The translations under genes were made by a program, and so were the position numbers. Under the pieces are notes generated by a model. That model ran no database searches and was not told where the DNA came from. It was given only the letters and a program-made list of their open reading frames with translations. Positions 12,601 to 21,906 of a stretch of DNA of 64,000 nucleotides are shown piece by piece. Within the stretch, counting starts at the first letter, position 1, and each line of letters begins with the position of its first letter. The stretch is from positions 689,609-753,608 of the forward strand of contig MU004199.1 of the NCBI GenBank assembly GCA_010093605.1. The letters run 5' to 3'. The DNA comes from Lophium mytilinum (lineage: Eukaryota; Ascomycota; Dothideomycetes; Mytilinidiales; Mytilinidiaceae).

Positions 12601-12895
12601 GTTCGAAAGCGAATCGGGGTACCCCCAAGCAGTTGGGGGGTGCGCAGACTTATGCCATAGTGCAGCAATAGGCCATCTTCAAAATCTGTGTATCCACGTC
12701 CACAACTGCTTAGAGTAATTCGATCGATTTTCAGAAACCCAGGCGCGATGTCAAGGTGGGAGTATAGACGCTCTCTTGATTGACTGGCTGTTTTCTGCCC
12801 GGGCTGCCCCTCACAGTGGTGTCAAGCGAGTAAGATTGGACCCAAGTAGTGATGATTCCGTGTGCTTAGGCTTGTGGCCTGGTCGTACGCGAGCA
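9615..12895. other. Gene-poor stretch of 3.3 kb
   Basis: No open frame above about 120 residues and no recognisable domain. A minus-strand stretch near 11165-11520 looks protein-like in broken frames (GRKQEVDLSFLSVPDIRTR in one frame) but could not be assigned; it may be a gene relic. CACGTG sites occur near 11505 and 11645. Confidence 0.5.
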
Positions 12896-15097
12896 TCAAC
12901 GAAGGATGAATTCTTGGTCCGGGTTCGCGTGAAGCAGCTCCCCATTCATCGCATTATGAACGTAAGCGTCGCCGACGAACTGATGCTGACCGAAGTATTT
13001 ACGGATGATGTAGAAGACGTCGCCGCCATACAGAAGGCACACAAGATCGCCCGGGGCTGCGTGCTTTGGTCCGATTCCAATGAAGCCAGTCAGTGTGATG
13101 AAGAGGCATCGAGATGCGAAAGTTTCAACTAAGAGCTGTGTAGCTTGTACTTTTGGAGGATCTGTGGCGCGTGGTTCTTTGGGGTCAGACCATTCCTCTC
13201 CTACGAAATCAAAAGGATTTTTTTTGCTCGGCCCTCCAGCGAGAAGCTTTAAACGATGGAAAGCAGAATATTTGTTGGGGGGGTCACTGCGTGTTTGATC
13301 ATATATTGGGCTCCCGGACCCAGCGAGTATATCTCTAGAAACGAGGAATACGGTTCCACCACTAGCCCCCAATCCTGTCGATTCCTGAAAAGGCTGGGTT
13401 GTTACCGCTTTGGCTTGATCAAGCGTACTCTGGACGAAAGCATCGCACACAACTGAGGGTATTGCGGCGGCTTTGTCTACTTGTTCTTCCGGTTTCTTGC
13501 CATGGGCACTCCGGATAGATTGATTGGACGCTGTTTTTGTTCTTGCTTTGTGTAGGTGTGTCGTGAGTTCTTGTATTATACTCGGAAGAAGATCGACGAC
13601 ATCGCGACCGTTCTTGAAAGGTCCAAAAACATGGTCGATTGTGTCAATACACGAGCCTTCTAGGCGGAGCGTGCTCATATCATCCGAGAAATGAACGATA
13701 GCACTCGTCGTTCCTGAAGCCTTGTGCTGAGCATACTGATCGGACTGCCACAATTCCCCGGCGGACATCTCGGTGCTGAAGTCGGGGACCCAGGACTGGA
13801 ATATGGCGCTTTGAGTGGAACTCTTGCGAGACAGGATCTTGAGGCTCCGGTCATGAGTAATCAAATGTCGAACAACTTCCTTGCACACGTGCTCAAAGTT
13901 CTTGGAGTAATCGGGAATGATGGCGCCTCGGTCGACCTCTCGCGCTAGCCCGAGTAGCGCATAAATTTTGTCGCGCGGGTCAGTTGCCTGGGTGTGCGCA
14001 GTAAGAAAGAGTAGAGACGCCAAATCTATCTCTTTCTCGTTCCTAAAGCGATCGCGAAGGGCCAGGAATGATGCCATCGGAGGAAGGCCAGCTCGAAATG
14101 TAGAGAAAAACATGTTGAAAGCAGAGCAAGGGGCACTATGAGTGCCAGCGATAATTAGTGGAGCTTTATTTGCGACGGCTATTTCCTGTGCGACCCAGAT
14201 CCTGGACCAGTATGACCGCGACGTCAAGGCGTAGAGGGAGAGCATGTTGAAATGAGATATTTCGACGTTCTTCGTGAACACTGCTCCTATCTTTGACATG
14301 ACATTGTCGCTGCCAGCTTGAGCCGCTCCTGTCCAGGCAAGCACTTTCCGGGCGGATCCATAGATCCTTTTCATTTCTTGGACTTGATGGTTTCGTTCTT
14401 GGATATTCTGCTGATCGATACATAGAGCGTCAATCCAGATGGTCCGACTAAAGCTCTTGAGTCGGAGATGTCGTAGCGCTGCCTCTAGATTACTCGTCAC
14501 TTTGAGGTAGCTGTCACCGATTCGTATGTAACGAGCACTTGTTCGGTCTCCCCAAGTGTAAGATAGCGCGTCGAACGAGACTTCGCTGTCAAAGCTGAAA
14601 TGTTCTAAGCGACATGAGATCTCATCATCGAATGACCCTGCGTTGAGGACCAACAATCTAATCTGAGACTTGGAAAAGTCCAAGGGGGTATATCGATACA
14701 AAATTCGGTTCAGCAGATTCAAAGGTCCCTGAGGAACACTTTGAAGTCGTGGGCGCTTGCTCTTATTGTCGAAAAGTGGCCCGAAGAGGTCGTCGGCACT
14801 ATCGGGGTTGATGATCTTCTTTCGCTTTGATGGAGTTACAGAGGAAAGCTCTTCTGGCCAAGGGATGCTGAGTATATGGCTATCTTCTCGACGAATTCTC
14901 TCACTCTCCCCCCAAGAGACTCTGAGTATACCGCCATCTTCTTGACGGATCTTCTCAATCGGTTTTGGGGCTCCAGGAGGCTCGCGAAATGGATCTAAGT
15001 TTATCACTTGAGCCGGGGGGGTGCAAGGCGAGTTAGATATTGTCTCATGGCCAACGGGCGTCGCTTCCATTGCGGTCTTATCCATGAGCGTCGCCAT
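12896..15097 (-). CDS. HET-domain (heterokaryon incompatibility) protein
   Basis: Single-exon 733-aa protein; ATG at 15097, TGA at 12896. Residues about 173-330 hold the HET domain: FDALSYTWGD, then LRHLRLKSFSRTIWIDALCIDQQNIQERN and QVQEMKRIYGSARKVLAWTG, the three conserved blocks of PF06985. Downstream, TDPRDKIYALLGLA is the usual post-HET motif, and the C-terminal part (GDLVCLLYGGDVFYIIRK) is the common 'G D .V.. L.G...P..LR' ending. HET proteins mediate non-self recognition and programmed cell death on hyphal fusion. The first 100 residues are disordered, and an 18-residue charged motif there is tandemly duplicated. No partner NLR is nearby, so an allorecognition role is family inference. 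Confidence 0.9.
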   Translation of the reverse strand: MATLMDKTAMEATPVGHETISNSPCTPPAQVINLDPFREPPGAPKPIEKIRQEDGGILRVSWGESERIRREDSHILSIPWPEELSSVTPSKRKKIINPDSADDLFGPLFDNKSKRPRLQSVPQGPLNLLNRILYRYTPLDFSKSQIRLLVLNAGSFDDEISCRLEHFSFDSEVSFDALSYTWGDRTSARYIRIGDSYLKVTSNLEAALRHLRLKSFSRTIWIDALCIDQQNIQERNHQVQEMKRIYGSARKVLAWTGAAQAGSDNVMSKIGAVFTKNVEISHFNMLSLYALTSRSYWSRIWVAQEIAVANKAPLIIAGTHSAPCSAFNMFFSTFRAGLPPMASFLALRDRFRNEKEIDLASLLFLTAHTQATDPRDKIYALLGLAREVDRGAIIPDYSKNFEHVCKEVVRHLITHDRSLKILSRKSSTQSAIFQSWVPDFSTEMSAGELWQSDQYAQHKASGTTSAIVHFSDDMSTLRLEGSCIDTIDHVFGPFKNGRDVVDLLPSIIQELTTHLHKARTKTASNQSIRSAHGKKPEEQVDKAAAIPSVVCDAFVQSTLDQAKAVTTQPFQESTGLGASGGTVFLVSRDILAGSGSPIYDQTRSDPPNKYSAFHRLKLLAGGPSKKNPFDFVGEEWSDPKEPRATDPPKVQATQLLVETFASRCLFITLTGFIGIGPKHAAPGDLVCLLYGGDVFYIIRKYFGQHQFVGDAYVHNAMNGELLHANPDQEFILR

Positions 15098-15557
15098 CGC
15101 ACGTCATCTCAAGCTCGTCAACGAGAGAAAGTACTGTTCTTCCATGGTTTGATTCGGTTCCGTGGGGGAGTGGGAATGTTAGGTTGGCTTGATGAGCGCA
15201 GTCATGAGGCTGCCTTATCCTGCTGCGCCTCAATAACAGATAATTAGACAGATTTAGACGACATAATTCCGAAGCATCCACAAGTGCTTGATTCTAACAC
15301 AATCCTGAGCCTCTTCCTACGCTCTTACCCAGCTATACCTATGCTTTGGTGAACTTTTCTCTGCAGCTGATTGAAGCTTCGCCCATCTCTAAAGTTCCCT
15401 TCTGCCTCTTTCAAAGCGGTCGAGAATAGATGGCATAGTATGTGCGTGTAGACATAGAAACGCTCAGGTAACTCAAACAGACCCATAGTTCTAAACATCA
15501 TCGTATGTAAATGGGATGTGAGACCAGAAATCTGAATGATCTCTTTCTTTGTCATAA

Positions 15558-15587
15558 ATCACGTGAATACACGAATAATCACGTGAT
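15558..15587. promoter_or_regulatory. Twin CACGTG sites two helical turns apart
   Basis: ATCACGTGA at 15558-15566 and ATCACGTGAT at 15578-15587 have the same flanks and a 20-bp spacing, placing them on the same DNA face. They lie about midway between the HET gene start and the hydrolase start. This fits a site for cooperative bHLH/bZIP binding; the actual regulator is not known. Confidence 0.5.
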
Positions 15588-15851
15588 CGTAGAGCAGAAG
15601 AGCTACTTTTCGGGATCGGATTTTACACAATCTCCGGCTCCAGTCTCGAAAAGTAAAATGCGGGAGCCTCTTGGCATGGATGATGGTAACATAAATGCCC
15701 TTTTATGGAAACCTTCGTCTATAATTTACTTCTTCAGTTAAGATTTGAATCAGGCCCCTGATAAGCTTACAAACCTCTAACTAGTCGTACTATGAATGAT
15801 AGCATTAGAAAAGATGTGCAAAGGCCGATGACGTTGTAGAACGATGTAAGA

Positions 15852-15860
15852 TATAAAAAG
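15852..15860 (+). promoter_or_regulatory. TATA-like box
   Basis: TATAAAAAG lies about 140 bp before the ATG at 16000, a plausible distance for a fungal core promoter with a 100-nt leader. Confidence 0.4.
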
Positions 15861-15999
15861 GTCTGATCTGTCGGCAAAAGATAGTAAAATTCTTCTTCTC
15901 CGACGTGAGCCTCGTTCTTATTAGTTTCATCCTTCAATTCATTTCACTCTGTAGCCAATCCGATATTCCGAGAAGCACCCCAAGGAAACAGTCAACAAG

Positions 16000-17169
16000 A
16001 TGTCTGCCCCAAGTCCAGAAACTCGCTTCGTCGACTTCAACAGACATACCGTTATCTACAAGACAGTCAATGGGCATGCCATTGACGTTCAAGTCTTAAT
16101 TCCTAAACACGTCCAATCTGGGAGCCATCCTCTGTTTGTGCAATTCCATGGAGGATGCCTGGTAAGCTTGCTCGTACTGTTCTTTTCTATGTACTCCTCA
16201 TGGCGAGGCAAAAGTAATCTCACTTATATACATATGGTGCTTTTCACGCACCAAGAGGAGGAACCTATCAATAAAGATCGCATGAAGCGGTACACGAAAG
16301 AATTGCCCCATGCAGCAGCATACGCGGGCACCCAAGCCACTTTCTATCATACCCCCAACACCCCTACAAACAACCAGCTAACCCTCCACCCCCAGATCAC
16401 CGGCACCGCCCTCCACCCCGACTGGTTCCCCCCCTACGTCACCTCCTTCATCCTCGCCCACTCCGCCATCCTCATCGCCCCAAACCACCGCCTCCTCCCC
16501 GAATCCCGCGGCGCCGACATCCTCACCGACCTCTCCGACTTCTGGGCCTGGCTCCAATCCTCCCTCCCCGCCTACCTAACCTCGATCCTCCCAGCCCTGC
16601 ACGCCGACTTCACCCACCTCCTCGTCTCCGGCGACAGCGCGGGCGGCTGGATGGCGCTCCAATCCGCGTACATGCTCCCAAAAGACTTTATTAAAGCCAT
16701 GTTCCTCACGTACCCAATAACCCAAGCCCTCCCCGGCGCCGGCGCTACCGAGAAATACGGCTTGCCGATCCCAGATGCGGAGTGGCTGGAGCGGTATCTC
16801 AGTAATATCAAGCCAGGGGCTGTGGTGACGAGTGCCGCGCCTCCCGCTCGCATGGACGTGTGTTTCGCGCTGATTGAGCATGGGCGGATGAGCGAGTTCC
16901 TCGGTGCGGGTGCGGAGTTTGATACTCTGGAGGCGTTGGATGGGGCGACGTGGTTTCCGAGGACTTGGGTGCTGCATGGGAAGGATGATACGCTTGTGAG
17001 TCTGGAGTACTCGGTTAGGCTTGCGGAGAAGGTGGAGGGGATGTTTCCGGGGCGGTTGAGGCTGACGGTGCGGCCGGGGGAGCATGCGTTCGATCATGGG
17101 CTGTGTTTGTCGGAAGAAGAGAAATGGTTGGGTGAGGGGTTGGATTGGGTTGCGAAGGCGTGGTTGTGA
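16000..17169 (+). CDS. Alpha/beta-hydrolase (esterase/lipase-like) with 234-nt stop-free intron
   Basis: Exons 16000-16161 and 16396-17169 give 311 aa. The junction joins the oxyanion-hole motif HGG (FHGGCL) directly to ITGTALHPDWFPPYV, the usual continuation in fungal alpha/beta hydrolases. The intron has a GTAAGC donor, a CTAAC branch point near 16379 and a CCCCCAG acceptor. NHRLLPES, the nucleophile elbow SGDSAGG (Ser135 of the spliced protein), the acid in LHGKDDTLVS and the His in GEHAFDHGL complete the triad of an HSL/acetylesterase-like hydrolase (PF07859-type). There is no signal peptide, so it is probably cytosolic. The intron is 78 codons with no stop, so a retained-intron product of 389 aa is possible but would break the fold. 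The substrate is unknown. Confidence 0.8.
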   Translation: MSAPSPETRFVDFNRHTVIYKTVNGHAIDVQVLIPKHVQSGSHPLFVQFHGGCLVSLLVLFFSMYSSWRGKSNLTYIHMVLFTHQEEEPINKDRMKRYTKELPHAAAYAGTQATFYHTPNTPTNNQLTLHPQITGTALHPDWFPPYVTSFILAHSAILIAPNHRLLPESRGADILTDLSDFWAWLQSSLPAYLTSILPALHADFTHLLVSGDSAGGWMALQSAYMLPKDFIKAMFLTYPITQALPGAGATEKYGLPIPDAEWLERYLSNIKPGAVVTSAAPPARMDVCFALIEHGRMSEFLGAGAEFDTLEALDGATWFPRTWVLHGKDDTLVSLEYSVRLAEKVEGMFPGRLRLTVRPGEHAFDHGLCLSEEEKWLGEGLDWVAKAWL

Positions 17170-18239
17170 ATTGGCGCGGAGCTGAGAGTGGCGAGTTAGT
17201 GAAGAAGGGGGTTTGAAGGCTTCGTAGAGGTCTGCAGAGGTTCCGAGGAAGTTTTCTGCGGTGGAGATGGGGTGGATGGAATTGTTGAGTTCGATTGGCA
17301 TTTTGGACCTTTCTAAGCCGTTGAAGCATGTTGTATGGAGTGAGCCTTTTCTTGTAGGGACACTGAAATTATTGAAAGAGGCGAAGCTGCAAGTGCAGTT
17401 GGATGATGAAGCCCTATGGGTTTTGTCTGAAGCATTAGGGTGGGTCGATTCGTTGGCCACGCTGAGAACTCAATTCTGGTCGAAATCAAGCTTGTTTTGT
17501 TCGCATACAATGATCTTATTTTCTATTTATGGTCCGGGGCGCAACGCGCGCCATCTAAAAAATCGCGGCCGGACCGAACAGAGTGTTCTGTTATGTGAGA
17601 GCACAATGTTGGGGACGACTTAACAGTGTCTAAGGTGCCTTCTATGAGCTTTCGGAAACCCAGGCACGCTTTAAAGCTGGACGCGATGAAAATTACGTTG
17701 CTTTATGACAGACTAGCTACCTAGCGGTCGGGAGACCCCCGGCAGCGGTCTCGAGGAGTCAAGAATGACACTCGAGCGGTAGTTATTGTGTACATTGAAC
17801 TGACGGTCGAGAGTGGACGTAATGGGAACGAACGTAAAGTATGATGAATTGAGATTCAGGATTCATTTTGATTGGTCGATTATTCAACGGATGAGTCGCT
17901 CCTGGCGGTGGTGTTGGCTGGTCAAGAAAGAAATTCAGGTTCGGGGATCTCAGTTTGCTCACGCTAGGGACTGGATTGAGTAAGAAACGCGTTACGAAAG
18001 GGAAAAGGCATTGAAAATCAATCTAAAATCTAATCGAAAACTGGACAGATGTGGAACTCCGACAACGAGAAGAAGGAGTCACGAATGGCACCTAAGCTGT
18101 GACAAGTCCGTATGGTTGAGCTTTGAAATGAATACCGGAAGAAAGTGACCTACCATGTGATCGAAAAGTCGGCCGGGACGAAAGATCAAGCTGTTGCTGC
18201 TACAGACATGAGCGACAGTTCGCAGCTAGCAAAGCCCAG
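17170..18239. other. Intergenic stretch between convergent genes
   Basis: Lies between the 3' ends of the hydrolase and the RING gene. Open frames here are continuations of frames opposite the hydrolase; none is supported. Confidence 0.6.
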
Positions 18240-19331
18240 TTAATTGCGTCGAACATCCGTAAACAGCTTCCTTACCGTCCCAACAGGTCCCATAGGCGCC
18301 ACTCTCGCATATTCCATCGCCCTCTTCTCATACCACTCCGCCAACTCCTCTTTTCCCAAGAACCTCGCAACCAAAGAATCCACATGATCCAGCATCACCT
18401 GCATCTTCGCCGCAACAAGCGCCACGCGCCTATCATTCTCGTCGTTGGGGCACGTAGTCCCAAAGCCTGCCAGCACCCAAGAGAAATCCCACATACCAAC
18501 CGCCATCTCCGCTAAGAATGGCTCGAGATGTTCCTTCAATACTTGCAACCTGCCCCGTGTTTCCGGGTCGGGTACAAGCGCGACCAGAATGGTCCAGAAG
18601 TCTTCGTCGGATTGGTTGCTGACCTGAGCGAGGACTTCTTCGCGCGGAGTCAGACGCTCTGGGAAGAGCTCGCGACGGCATAGGGGGCATTGGTCGGAGA
18701 TTTGTATCCATTCGCCAACGCAAGGTTCGCAGAACACGTGGTTGCAAACCCTGGCGCTGACGCGAGGCTTGTCTGTGGTGTTGTAGGGGTCGTAGCAGAT
18801 TGGACATTGATCGTCGGTTGCTTCGGCGTCAGCGTCTGCGTCTTCGGGACGATCTATGGCAGAGTCTAGGACTTTGGCTAGCGTTGCGCCGGTCATTGGG
18901 CTCAGTTCGTCCCAGTCGATGTCTGATCCATAGACGTGTGGTAGAATGAGGCCGATAGATATCCATCTCCAGCCGATCACGAGGTTTTCGAAGCGACATA
19001 TGCTCTCTAGGAAGCTGACCCAAGAATCGGATAGGGTTTCTTCGCTAACTTCTAGGATCATGTTGAAGAGCTCGGTGTAATGTGTCGATGGATCATACTC
19101 TTCGTCGCCTAGAAGTGCGAACTCATTTGGAGACATGTATTTGCGCTGCTCCTCGCGAATGGCAAGACGATAGGTCTTGAGGATCACAGTGACATGGCCG
19201 AAAATGTGTAAGCCGATGTGGTCAGGGTCATGCTCGCATTCGAAGCCGCATCGGGTCTCTAGTATCGGTTCAAGGTCTGGGAGCTCAAGGTCTGAGAGAT
19301 CAAGTTGGGGCCGAGAGCCGGACACTCCCAT
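18240..19331 (-). CDS. RING-finger protein, probable E3 ubiquitin ligase
   Basis: Single-exon 363-aa protein. A C3HC4 RING lies at residues 176-218: C176-x2-C179, C196, H198, C201-x2-C204 and C215-x2-C218 (DQCPICYD ... RVCNHVFCEPC ... DQCPLCRREL). All eight zinc ligands are present. The Trp and Ile around them suit E2 binding, so ubiquitin ligase activity is likely. An acidic linker (residues about 160-173) precedes the RING. The remaining helical regions match no known family and contain no membrane segment. The substrate is unknown. Confidence 0.85.
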   Translation of the reverse strand: MGVSGSRPQLDLSDLELPDLEPILETRCGFECEHDPDHIGLHIFGHVTVILKTYRLAIREEQRKYMSPNEFALLGDEEYDPSTHYTELFNMILEVSEETLSDSWVSFLESICRFENLVIGWRWISIGLILPHVYGSDIDWDELSPMTGATLAKVLDSAIDRPEDADADAEATDDQCPICYDPYNTTDKPRVSARVCNHVFCEPCVGEWIQISDQCPLCRRELFPERLTPREEVLAQVSNQSDEDFWTILVALVPDPETRGRLQVLKEHLEPFLAEMAVGMWDFSWVLAGFGTTCPNDENDRRVALVAAKMQVMLDHVDSLVARFLGKEELAEWYEKRAMEYARVAPMGPVGTVRKLFTDVRRN

Positions 19332-19923
19332 ATCTGTGGCTGTGTTGGTGGAACTTCTTTGACAAGTGCGTGCCAGAGTTGATATGGTAATCGGGCTTTC
19401 TGGAGTTGAACTGTGACCTAGACGCGAGACCGAGACGTGAGAGTTTATAGTCCGAGTTGGGTATTACCTTACTTGAACAATAAACTTTGCATTATTCACA
19501 ACGTCTTCTTCTATTCATTGCACACTTACAATAGTCACATTGTATTCACGGGTCTCGGCTGTTCGGTATGCTGGTATTGACGTCTTCGCGGGTTGCAGTC
19601 CTACGTAAAGCAGATCGAGATCTGAGGTTTGAGCCGTCTTACTTCTTCCAGCGAAAGCCAGCCTTGTATCAATGCACGTGGTGTTTATCCAATTTTTTTA
19701 CTCGGGGGTTGAGATCCCTGCAATCCACCTATCTCGGAGGTTAACATGCAGCAGCAAAGATAACCCGGCAGCAGCCACAACAAGTTCCACTACTGAAGGT
19801 CTTGCGAGTTTCCACTCTACTCGGTCAAACCTAAACCTTCTTGATTCTTACATTGTGTAATCAAAGCATTCGCTAGGGTTTCACGTAACCCGTCTCAAAA
19901 TGCACGAATCAACCACCCTACTC
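19332..19923. other. Intergenic stretch
   Basis: Promoter side of the RING gene and 3' side of the EED gene. No other feature recognised. Confidence 0.6.
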
Positions 19924-21906
19924 CTACCGTTGAAACAAACATATCATCGCACAATCTCCAACCACCACGCACCACTCACCCCCCCTACTCCACGCAATCT
20001 GCCTCGTCGCAAAGTTGACCTTTGGGACAACGACGCTCTTATGCGCCGGAATCGGAAAGAAGGGGTCCCCAATAGCCTTCGCAGTCCCAGGGCCCACCGC
20101 CGCCTTTCCTTTCCCTTTGCCACTGACGGAGAACGATCCTAAGCTCGATGCCTGTGCGCTAGTCGCCTCACTAGCGCCCGAGGTCGCGGACTCGGCGATG
20201 CTCTCTTCACGGACGCGGGCAAGGCTTTCCTTTTCTTTGCCCTTCTTGCTTTTGGATTTTACCTTTGTGCTAACTCTGCCCACATCGCCACTCTCGAGCC
20301 TCTTTAGATCCCAGAAGAAAATTCTGCTCTTTTCATTCCCCATTGCCAGGATCGGGGAGTGGCCTAGCTCGTGAAAGAGGCCGAAGCGCATGTAGAAGAG
20401 GGTAGTGAGGGGGGCGTCGAATTGAAGGAGGCGCTGGAAGCGGCCGGGCCAAGCGGAGCGGGTGCCAGAGGAGTCGGTGTTTTGGGTTTGGTGCTTGGTA
20501 TGGGAGACGTGGGCAGATGAGAAAGGGGGAATGGGGGCTTCGGATGGAGCGGGAAAGGGGTCGTCGGAGTTGAAGCCGTCGATGCGCCAGAGGAGGATTT
20601 TGTTTTCTTTGGCGGAGCGGGAGATTATCAGATCGCCGTAGAAGCGAATGCTGGAGGGGGTTAGAAAATCTAAGACTCGAAGGGGTGCATTGGCGAAATC
20701 ATGCGGGAGTGAGAGATAGAGATGTCGAATCGTAGTGAGATGGACGAGAGAGAATACAATTAGAGCGCTCACCAATCTACGAAGTCGGTATGGATCTCGG
20801 TAGTTGAGAAGTGCGGGTAGTGAACGAGGGTCGTCTTGTCCGTTCCCGCAGTGTTATTGGGAAGTTCAGGCAATACCCACTGTTGGGGTCAGTCTTGAGG
20901 TTATGGGATGGTCTGGATCGGCTTGATAAAACGTACGAGATTGACCATCGTGTCCATGCCACCTGAAAGAAGGTAGCGGCCGTTTCTATGGAATCCCTAA
21001 GATGGTCAATTAGACGCTGTCAGTGCTTGTTCATCAGCGACATACTACTGCTAAGATGCCTTCTTTGTGGCCACCCCCACCACACTTTACCATGGTAGGA
21101 TTCTTCTTGTGGCTGGGATCTAAACTCCATATTCGTATGGAATGGTCCATAGACCCCGAAGCTAGGATTCGGGGATTGAGGGGCGAGATGGCCAGGTCAT
21201 TGATTAACTGGAAGAATTCAGTGGGAGCTGCCGCGAGAACGAGAAGAGCCTACCGCGCCATGTCCTGTCAACGTCTATAGTCTGTTAGAGATGTCACGTC
21301 GGTTTCGCCCAAGGAGGTCGTCTTAGCACATACCGTTTCTAATTCTCCAGTCTTCACGTTCAGAACCTTGATCTTCGCAACTGAGCCCGTGATACAGATG
21401 AGTGGGTCTCCATTTTCTGCCTGTGCCCATTCGAGGCTGTTGAGTGTCCACTCCTCCGCCTGGCAGTGTGAGTAAGGACGCTATTAAAACGATGGGCCCA
21501 CAAACCTCTTCCTCATCCTTGAACCACAGGAGAACTTCGATAGAATTCCCCTTTTCGAGCACGCATCTGCATACAACGGTCTACAACAGGATCAGATAAG
21601 CACACGTGGGCGAATCATGATACGTACATCTCGATCGCCAACAACGGCGAAGACGGGATCAACACCGGGTGGTGTGTAGGGGTAGAACTTGGCATCGAAC
21701 CAAGGAGCTGGAAATGAGCATCATTAGTAGAAGCGGTGAGACGTCGGATAGGTGGTTCATAAAAGCATGAACACATACTTTTGATATCTGAATCCCTTCC
21801 CTGCGGAATCACATTAGCATGAGGATCGCTTTGGATGGACTCCTGAACTCACTCCGAGCCTCACGGTGGATCTAAGCGAGGGCAGATCAGCTGGGTGATG
21901 GGCCAT
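19924..21906 (-). CDS. EED: EED/ESC homolog, WD40 subunit of Polycomb repressive complex 2
   Basis: Ten minus-strand exons join in one frame (477 aa): 21906-21853, 21800-21779, 21707-21628, 21580-21506, 21459-21334, 21274-21254, 21207-21046, 20996-20937, 20879-20773 and 20650-19924. Diagnostic strings in order are FDAKFYPYTPPG, LNSLEWAQAENG, LTGHGA, ISPLNPRILASGSMDHSIRI, FHRNGRYLLSGGMDTMVNLW, HYPHFSTTEIHTDFVDC and IRFYGDLIISRSAKENKI, and the end RQIAWSRGGEWCVVVGDCA. They follow the blades of EED, the WD40 subunit that binds trimethylated H3K27 and supports the methyltransferase in PRC2, so the protein should be nuclear. One exon is only 21 nt. A lysine- and serine-rich insert of about 80 residues interrupts the last blades. 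The start ATG at 21906 is the only in-frame one; a further upstream exon is possible. Confidence 0.85.

Larger units (their letters stand above)
15098..15999. promoter_or_regulatory. Divergent promoter between HET gene and hydrolase
   Basis: The 0.9-kb region separates two genes that point away from each other. It contains paired CACGTG sites and a TATA-like box, listed separately. No protein-coding sequence was recognised. Confidence 0.5.

Noticed and set aside
16576-17460. 294-aa frame opposite the hydrolase
   Set aside because: Antisense shadow of a GC-rich coding exon; Arg/Pro/His-rich composition and no domain.
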